From Verrucomicrobia bacterium LP2A (GTDB taxonomy: Bacteria; Verrucomicrobiota; Verrucomicrobiia; Methylacidiphilales; Methylacidiphilaceae): DNA of 64,000 nt. Shown here in pieces: positions 58,733-64,000 of the stretch. The translations under genes were made by a program, and so were the position numbers. The stretch lies in assembly GCA_000526255.1 (NCBI GenBank), contig JAFS01000001.1:124001-188000 (forward strand), read 5' to 3'. Each line of letters starts with the position of its first letter. Position 1 is the first letter of the stretch. Under the pieces are notes generated by a model, which was not told the origin of the DNA, did not search any database, and saw nothing but the letters and a program-made list of their open reading frames with translations.

Positions 58733-59736
58733 GAGATGCGGAAGGTTTCTCCTTTGAGCTTCCCGTACCCTCCGTCGATCACGCAGTGGAACCGGTTCCG
58801 CAGGAGCTGGATCCATTTCGCTACGTCGATCTTCCGCGTGTTTGAGGCGCAGGTGAGGGAGAGCGAGGCGAATTCCTCCTTGGGAAAGAGGGCAAACCCC
58901 TTCTCCTTCACCCAGGCGCGAACCATCGCAGCGTTCTCACGATGGCGGGCGTAACGGTTCTCGATTCCCTCCGTGGCGATTTCCGCGAGCTTCTGTCGGA
59001 GGGCGTAGATGTGGCCGATGGAAGGCGTACTCGGTGTCATGTTCTTCTCGTGGTTCTTCTGGAACTCGAGAAAGTCGAAATAGTAGCCGCGTCCGGACAC
59101 GGTGGCCGCCTTGGCCAGCGCCCGCTCGGAAACCGCGAAAAGAGCCGCTCCTGGCGGTAGCGCCAATGCCTTCTGGGTGCCGGTCAACATCACATCGATT
59201 CCTAACTCCTCGAAGGGGATCTTGAGCACGCTGAAGGAAGAGACCGTGTCGACGATGAAGGAAACATCCGGAAATTCCCGCATGACCGCAGCGATTTCCC
59301 CGAGCGGATTCATGAGGCCGGTGGAGGTCTCGTTGTGGATCAGGGTGAGCGCATCGAACTCGCCCGTTGCGAGCTTCTGCCGGACCGCCTCCGGATCGAT
59401 CGCCGTGCCCCAGGGGACCGAGAGCGCCTCAGCGGCTTTTCCGCTGCGGAGAGAGACGTCATGCCATTTATCGGAGAAGGCGCCGTTGGCGCAGCAGAGT
59501 ACCTTCTTCTTCACGAGGTTGCGGACAGCGGCCTCCATGACGCCCCAGGCGGAGCTGGTGCTGAAGTAGACGGGTCCTTTCGTGTAGAAAAGCGCCTGCA
59601 ATTTGGGCTGGAGATCCGCGTAGAGCTCCTGGAAGCTCTTGCTTCGGTGTCCGATCATCGGCGAGGCGAACGCTTGGAGCGTTTCAGGGGAAACTTCCGT
59701 CGGACCCGGGATAAAAAGTTTTACGTGAGGTATCAT
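58654..59736 (-). CDS. Class V aminotransferase (alanine/serine-glyoxylate type)
   Basis: 360 residues. It opens KLFIPGPTEVSPETLQAFASPMIGHRSKSF, carries IHNETSTGLMNPLGEIAAVMRE and IVDTVSSFSVLKIPFEELGIDVMLTGTQKALALPPG with the PLP Lys in TGTQKALALPPG. This is the phosphoserine/serine-glyoxylate aminotransferase group. It transfers amino groups between alanine or serine and glyoxylate, and could support photorespiratory-type glyoxylate removal beside a Calvin-cycle or pentose-phosphate gene (rpe, 1.4 kb away); the link is inferred. The assignment to one substrate is not possible. Confidence 0.9.
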   Translation of the reverse strand: MIPHVKLFIPGPTEVSPETLQAFASPMIGHRSKSFQELYADLQPKLQALFYTKGPVYFSTSSAWGVMEAAVRNLVKKKVLCCANGAFSDKWHDVSLRSGKAAEALSVPWGTAIDPEAVRQKLATGEFDALTLIHNETSTGLMNPLGEIAAVMREFPDVSFIVDTVSSFSVLKIPFEELGIDVMLTGTQKALALPPGAALFAVSERALAKAATVSGRGYYFDFLEFQKNHEKNMTPSTPSIGHIYALRQKLAEIATEGIENRYARHRENAAMVRAWVKEKGFALFPKEEFASLSLTCASNTRKIDVAKWIQLLRNRFHCVIDGGYGKLKGETFRISHMGDETPQTVRQLLGWLDECLAELG

Positions 59737-59756
59737 TCTGGGAGGATAGGGACCGC

Positions 59757-60515
59757 ATGTGGAAAAGGCAATGGCTTCTCCTAGGCACGATTTGCCTCCT
59801 GGCCTCTCAAGCCATTGCCGGCCCCGCGCTCGAGGAGATTCTGCGGGAGGTGGTCGCTCGGGATGACGAGTCGAAGCAGCTCTTGCTCCGGCTCGAGTAT
59901 TTGCAGGAGATCCGCACCGATCAACTCGACGGCAGGGGGAGTCCGAAAAGGACGGATGAGATTCGGATGGTCGTCAAGCCGGGGGAAGGCCTCCTGCTGG
60001 TGCCGAATTCGTCGGCGGGAACGGTCTCAGTGCAAAAGTTGAGCAGTCAGCAGCTCCGGGAAGCCCGGGCGGCGCAGCAGGTGAGCGATTTCCTGTCCAT
60101 GCGCAACTTGCTTCCTCGTTACGCGATCGCGCTCGAGGGAGAAGGCGCCTGGAATGGACAGCGGGCCTACCTGCTCCATTTCGAGCCCAAGCCCGATGCC
60201 CTTTGCCGCTCCCGCGCCGATCGGGTCATCAATGCCCTTCAAGGAAGGCTTTGGGTCGGGAAAAAGGATTGCTCGATCCTGCATGTCGAGGCGAACCTGA
60301 CCCATCCGGTCCCGATCGCCTGGATCTTCGCCTCAGTCGATCAATTGGACATCTGGTACGAAGCGGCGATGGCCGCGCCCGATCTGGGGGTTCTTCCCGC
60401 CAAGGGGTCGGTGGAATATCGAGTCGGCACCTGGTTCGGCAGCAACCACGTCAAGGAGCAGGTGGCCATGCGAAACTATCGCCGCGGAGACCTGACGGCG
60501 GGATCCGAGCCTTGA
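59757..60515 (+). CDS. Exported protein of unknown function
   Basis: 252 residues, divergent from the aminotransferase across 20 bases. Signal peptide MWKRQWLLLGTICLLASQAIAG. The mature part is beta-rich with repeats of the type GEGLLLVPNSSAGTVSVQKL, AYLLHFEPKPDALCRSRADRVINALQGRLWVGKKDCSILHVEANL and VEYRVGTWFGSNHVKEQVAMRNY, reminiscent of LolA/DUF1571-like lipoprotein-binding folds. The assignment is weak. It is followed by about 600 bases without a clear gene. Confidence 0.7.
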   Translation: MWKRQWLLLGTICLLASQAIAGPALEEILREVVARDDESKQLLLRLEYLQEIRTDQLDGRGSPKRTDEIRMVVKPGEGLLLVPNSSAGTVSVQKLSSQQLREARAAQQVSDFLSMRNLLPRYAIALEGEGAWNGQRAYLLHFEPKPDALCRSRADRVINALQGRLWVGKKDCSILHVEANLTHPVPIAWIFASVDQLDIWYEAAMAAPDLGVLPAKGSVEYRVGTWFGSNHVKEQVAMRNYRRGDLTAGSEP

Positions 60516-60734
60516 TCTCGGCTGATTCCATCGGCGGGACGCTGCCAAGGAGAGCAGCATTCCGCCGGAAAGCGACCGAGAAGGTGGCTCCTCCGGTAGG
60601 AGGAATCCTCGGCAAAAAGCTTGCTGCCCCGAGATGCTTCGTCTAAAAAGAATCCAGCGGTTTCGTGCCCTGAGAAGCCAGAGGAAACGCTTATCCTCGG
60701 AATACCGGCTTCCAGATGGGAACCCCATTTTGTG

Positions 60735-60760
60735 CCCCTCGGCGGTTTCCCGCCGAGGGG
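60735..60760. terminator. Strong hairpin in the 60.5-61.1 kb gene-poor stretch
   Basis: CCCCTCGGCGG (60735-60745) pairs perfectly with CCGCCGAGGGG (60750-60760) around a TTTC loop. No T-run follows on the plus strand. It is 220 bases after the preceding gene, so an antisense or structural role cannot be excluded. The rest of this stretch holds only a possible promoter (TTGACA about 60806) and a short exported-looking reading frame. Confidence 0.45.
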
Positions 60761-60854
60761 CTGCCTAAGTTCGCGAACCGCGCAGTCGATCGCATCGACT
60801 GATTCTTGACAGTAAACATCCCTCCCCTAGGCTAGGGTCACTCTTCTTGACCCG

Positions 60855-60962
60855 ATGGCGTCCGTCCGTTCCCGGAAGTGGCTCTGGATGGTGGGGGGCA
60901 TGGGGCTTCTGGCGGCCGCCCTTGCGGGGGCTTGGCGAAGAGCCAGCGCCCATTCCTTTTGA
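60855..60962 (+). other. Possible short, frameshifted exported ORF
   Basis: ATG 60855 begins MASVRSRKWLWMVGGMGLLAAALAG, a strong signal-peptide shape, and stops after 35 residues at 60962. The neighbouring frame continues DGNFLRPSELTPYRTREQSS to a stop near 61066, as if one base change had split a small secreted protein. A TTGACA lies upstream. No family is recognised, and it may be non-coding. Confidence 0.3.
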
Positions 60963-61118
60963 TGGGAATTTCCTCCGACCGAGCGAGCTGACCCCCTATC
61001 GGACCCGGGAGCAGAGTTCTTGGAGAGTGGATCCGTCCCGTTCTCGGGATCGAGGCCACAGCAGGTAAACGCAGCCTCCTCTGCCTCCTCCAGACGGGTC
61101 AGTTAAGGCGCAAAAGCC

Positions 61119-61838
61119 TTACACCGCGTGCGCCGTCGCGACCGCGCTCAAGAGGCGCTCGACGTTGGCGGCCGTCTTGCCTTTGAACACCGCGGAACCC
61201 GCAACCAGGACGTCTGCTCCCGCCTGGACGATTTCGCCCGCGTTTTCGGGCTTTACGCCGCCATCGACCTCGAGCCAGGCGTCGGAGCCGATCTCATCAA
61301 GCATCCGGCGCAACCGGCGGATCTTGTCCGTGCTGCTGGGAATGTATTGCTGCCCTCCGAAACCCGGGTTCACGGACATGACGAGCACCAGGTCCACGTA
61401 GCGGAGGATCTCCTCGAGGGCGATCAGGGGCGTGGCCGGGTTAAGGGTGACCCCCGCCTTCACTCCCATTTCGTGGATCGCCTGCACCGTCCGGTGGAGA
61501 TGGGGGCAGGTTTCGACATGCACCGTGATGATGTCCGCCCCCGCGCGTGCGAAGTCGGCCAGGTACCGCTCCGGCTTCTCGATCATCAGATGGACATCCA
61601 AAAAGGCTTCAGTCTCGGTGCGCAGAGGACGGAGGGCCTCCACGATGAGCGGGCCGATCGTGATGTTCGGGACGAAATGTCCGTCCATGACATCGATGTG
61701 GAGCCAGTCGGCTCCCGCTTCGAGCGCCTCGCGGGCATGGGCTTCCAAGCGGGAGAAATCGGCGGATAGGATCGACGGAGCCAGCTTCACGAGGTGGTCT
61801 CCTTTGCCCTGCCGTCCCGCTTCCCCTGATGGTGTCAT
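61119..61838 (-). CDS. rpe: Ribulose-phosphate 3-epimerase
   Basis: 239 residues from ATG 61838, preceded by AAGGAGGAACGAG, which favours this start over the open upstream frame. The (beta/alpha)8 motifs are APSILSADFSRLEAHAREALEAGADWLHIDVMDGHFVPNITIG, VHLMIEKPERY, VMSVNPGFGGQQYIP and EVDGGVKPENAGEIVQAGADVLVAGSAVF, with the metal-binding His and Asp residues. It interconverts ribulose-5-phosphate and xylulose-5-phosphate in the pentose-phosphate pathway or Calvin cycle. It is divergent from the debranching enzyme gene. Confidence 0.96.
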   Translation of the reverse strand: MTPSGEAGRQGKGDHLVKLAPSILSADFSRLEAHAREALEAGADWLHIDVMDGHFVPNITIGPLIVEALRPLRTETEAFLDVHLMIEKPERYLADFARAGADIITVHVETCPHLHRTVQAIHEMGVKAGVTLNPATPLIALEEILRYVDLVLVMSVNPGFGGQQYIPSSTDKIRRLRRMLDEIGSDAWLEVDGGVKPENAGEIVQAGADVLVAGSAVFKGKTAANVERLLSAVATAHAV

Positions 61839-62017
61839 CTCGTTCCTCCTTAAGGCATCCGAGCGGATGCGTGAAAATACCAACACTAGCAGCTCTTCCG
61901 CGTCGGAGAACAGCTCTTTCTTGAGTCGGCAGCGGGAGATATTTGGGCAACGCGTAGGTGTCTCCTATCCCACCCTTGCGCTTTCGCGACCGGCCTGCGC
62001 ATGTTGATGGAGGAGCC

Positions 62018-64000
62018 GTGGATAGCGAATTTGCCATCGGGACGCCGAAAAAGCTCATGGAAGACCAGGCCCTGGTCCTGAAGCGAGGCGATACCTTTGG
62101 GGTGTTCAGTTCAGCGGGAGATGCAGAGGCCAGGATGCGGCCGGCCGAAGGGCTCTTCCGCGCGGATACCCGTTTCCTCTCCCGCTTCCGGTTCCTGCTG
62201 GGACGAGAAGAGCCTCTTCTGCTCAGCTCCCACGTGGGCGGACTAGAGGCCGGGGCGAGCATCGACCTGACCAATGTCGACCTTCACGAGGAAGACGGAC
62301 GATTCGTTCTCCCGAGCCGAACGATTCATGTGCTTCGGAGGAAGCGGATCTACGACGGGGGCTTCCGGGAGGAGTTCTGGCTTCATAATTATGGCGCGGC
62401 TTCGGTCTCACTCGATTGCGCCGTGCTGTTTGAAGCCGATTTTGCCGACGTCTTCGAAGTACGGGGGAAGGGCCGTTCGCGGCGGGGTAGCCTGAGGAAG
62501 CCCCGGATTCGCGGCTCGGTGGTGATCCTGGGATATCAGGGGGTTGACGATGTCGAGCGGACGACCCGTCTCACCTTCACGCCCACTCCGACGCAACTGG
62601 GGGCAAAAATGGCCCGCTATCATCTTCCCTTGCGGGCGGGCGAGGAGCGGAAGCTCGAGGTGGAAGTCGAGTGCTTCGCCGAGCCGGAGCCGAAGCTCTT
62701 CATCCGGAGCATGCCAAGCCGCGCCCGAAAGCGGGCTGGACGTTTGCGCCGCTATCTGGGCTGCGCGGGAGTCCGGACGGCCGACGAGCATATCCAGGAA
62801 TGGATCGATCAGGCGCGCGCCGATCTCGAGATGCTGGTGACCCCGACACGCGAAGGGCTCTATCCCTTTGCGGGAGTACCCTGGTTCAGCACCGTCTTCG
62901 GACGCGACGGAATCCTCACCTCCTTGCAGTATCTCTGGCTCGATCCCCACCTTGCGCGGGGAGTCCTGCGCTTTTTGGCGGCGCATCAGGCAACGGGGGA
63001 GGAGGAGGGGAAGATCCTGCACGAGATGCGGCAGGGGGAGATGGCAGCGATCGGGGATGTCCCCTTCGGCCTCTATTACGGGAGCATCGACGCGACACCT
63101 CTCTTTGTTTTGTTGGCGGGCGCTTTCTATGCGCGGACGGGGGATAAGCCGCTCATCGAACGGCTCTGGCCGCATATCGAGCTTGCCTTGCGCTGGATGG
63201 AGACGCGGGGAGATCGGGACGGAGATGGTTTTCTCGAGTATGCGCGGCCTCCGAAGGGGCAGGGGCTTTGGAATCAAGGCTGGAAGGACAGCGATGACGC
63301 GGTTTTCCACGCCGACGGGAGGATTGCGGAAGGGCCGATCGCCCTTTGCGAGGTGCAGGGCTACGCCTATGCGGCATGGATGAGCGCTGCCAATATGGCG
63401 GACATTTTGGGAAAAGGGGAGTCGGCCCGGGAGATGCGGCGGAAGGCGGAGCATCTGCGGGAGCGCTTCGAAGACGCTTTCTGGTGCGAGGATCTCGGCA
63501 CCTATGCCCTAGCCTTGGACGGAAAGAAGGAACCCTGCCGCGTCGCTGCTTCTAATGCGGGTCATGCCCTCTTTTCCGGAATCGCCTCTCCCCACCGGGC
63601 TCGTCGCGTGGCGGAGCTGCTGCTCGGGCCCGCCTTTTTCAGTGGCTGGGGGATCCGCACGCTGGCCGAAGGCGCTCCCCGCTATAACCCGATGTCGTAT
63701 CACAACGGGTCGGTCTGGCCACACGACAACAGTCTCATCGCCCTCGGCTTGGCCCGCTATGGCTTTTCTGCCGAGCTGCGCAAGCTGGCAGAGGGTCTCT
63801 TCTGCACGCTCGACTACTTGGAAGATCACCGTCTTCCGGAGCTCTTTTGCGGCTTTCCCCGGCGGCCGGCTTCCCCGCCAGTGCGCTATCCGATCGCCTG
63901 CCGTCCCCAGGGTTGGGCTAGCGGCAGCCTCTTCGCGCTCCTGGCGGCCTGCCTGGGGATCGGATTCAATGCTGAAGGAGGGGAGATTCGGTTTGCGAAG
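62018..64000 (+). CDS. Amylo-alpha-1,6-glucosidase / glycogen debranching-type enzyme (3' end outside window)
   Basis: 661 codons from GTG 62018 (GGAGG upstream) to the window edge, without a stop. The N-terminal about 230 residues are the GDE_N_bis type: LKRGDTFGVFSSAGDAEARMRPAEGLFRADTRFLSRF and FEADFADVFEVRG. The (alpha/alpha)6 catalytic half follows, with FAGVPWFSTVFGRDGILTSLQ, GWKDSDDAVFHADG and MSYHNGSVWPHDNSLIALGLARYG, including the acidic residues of GH-type active sites. It would hydrolyse alpha-1,6-linked glucose or related glycosides. The C-terminus is cut, so full-length integrity is unknown. Confidence 0.88.
   Translation, partial: MDSEFAIGTPKKLMEDQALVLKRGDTFGVFSSAGDAEARMRPAEGLFRADTRFLSRFRFLLGREEPLLLSSHVGGLEAGASIDLTNVDLHEEDGRFVLPSRTIHVLRRKRIYDGGFREEFWLHNYGAASVSLDCAVLFEADFADVFEVRGKGRSRRGSLRKPRIRGSVVILGYQGVDDVERTTRLTFTPTPTQLGAKMARYHLPLRAGEERKLEVEVECFAEPEPKLFIRSMPSRARKRAGRLRRYLGCAGVRTADEHIQEWIDQARADLEMLVTPTREGLYPFAGVPWFSTVFGRDGILTSLQYLWLDPHLARGVLRFLAAHQATGEEEGKILHEMRQGEMAAIGDVPFGLYYGSIDATPLFVLLAGAFYARTGDKPLIERLWPHIELALRWMETRGDRDGDGFLEYARPPKGQGLWNQGWKDSDDAVFHADGRIAEGPIALCEVQGYAYAAWMSAANMADILGKGESAREMRRKAEHLRERFEDAFWCEDLGTYALALDGKKEPCRVAASNAGHALFSGIASPHRARRVAELLLGPAFFSGWGIRTLAEGAPRYNPMSYHNGSVWPHDNSLIALGLARYGFSAELRKLAEGLFCTLDYLEDHRLPELFCGFPRRPASPPVRYPIACRPQGWASGSLFALLAACLGIGFNAEGGEIRFAK

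Overview
This is a GC-rich bacterial chromosome segment with a Gram-negative envelope: RND pumps, a TonB-dependent outer-membrane receptor and many exported proteins. The gene content fits an acidophilic or methanotrophic Verrucomicrobia relative such as Methylacidiphilaceae. Hints are the Gld-type ABC operon with DUF4340, the short archaeal/eukaryal-type ProRS beside gatCAB, and a hydrogenase-like complex without hydrogenase cysteines. The taxonomic call is inference from gene content only.

Layout. 1-4.3 kb: two tandem RND inner-membrane pump genes, the first cut by the window edge. 4.3-11.9 kb: an accessory scar zone. It holds an IS605-like hairpin, two head-to-tail group II introns (the second truncated), a small inverted-repeat element related to an ISL3-type IS, an AlbA_2/Schlafen-type ATPase, an hsdS remnant, a frameshifted ISL3-type IS and a zeta-like ATPase truncated by that IS. 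12-20.5 kb: a YncE-propeller/phosphatase fusion, a TonB receptor, a pseudo-protease/TPR protein and an FKBP isomerase. 20.5-22.7 kb: ferritin, tRNA-Arg(CCG), a membrane coiled-coil protein and ParA. 22.7-27.9 kb: a four-gene Gld-like ABC operon. 27.8-34.8 kb: DUF2062, a TetR/HlyD divergent pair, a GT39 glycosyltransferase, NUDIX, a secreted phosphoesterase and small exported proteins.

34.8-53.1 kb is almost entirely minus strand and mostly core. It contains gatC-gatA-gatB, a six-gene Hyf/Nuo-like membrane complex (B-C-E-F-G-I), fabD-fabG-acpP-fabF and rpmE-prfA-prmC-murA-coaD. proS diverges from gatC. 54.8-57.5 kb holds a TnpB-type IS607 element that split a DUF4160 gene in a DUF4160-DUF2442 pair; the empty site can be rebuilt by eye. 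57.7-64 kb: an exported methyltransferase, a class V aminotransferase, an exported protein, rpe, and the 5' part of an amylo-alpha-1,6-glucosidase-type gene that runs off the window.

The most interesting system is the Hyf-like cluster. It keeps the proton-pumping membrane arm and the four proximal Fe-S cysteines of the small subunit. Its large subunit lacks both canonical Ni-Fe CxxC motifs, and no ferredoxin-type subunit is encoded. It resembles the energy-converting hydrogenase-related (Ehr) complexes, whose electron donor and acceptor are unknown. The second most interesting signals are the abutting group II introns and the IS607 scar with its candidate guide RNA.
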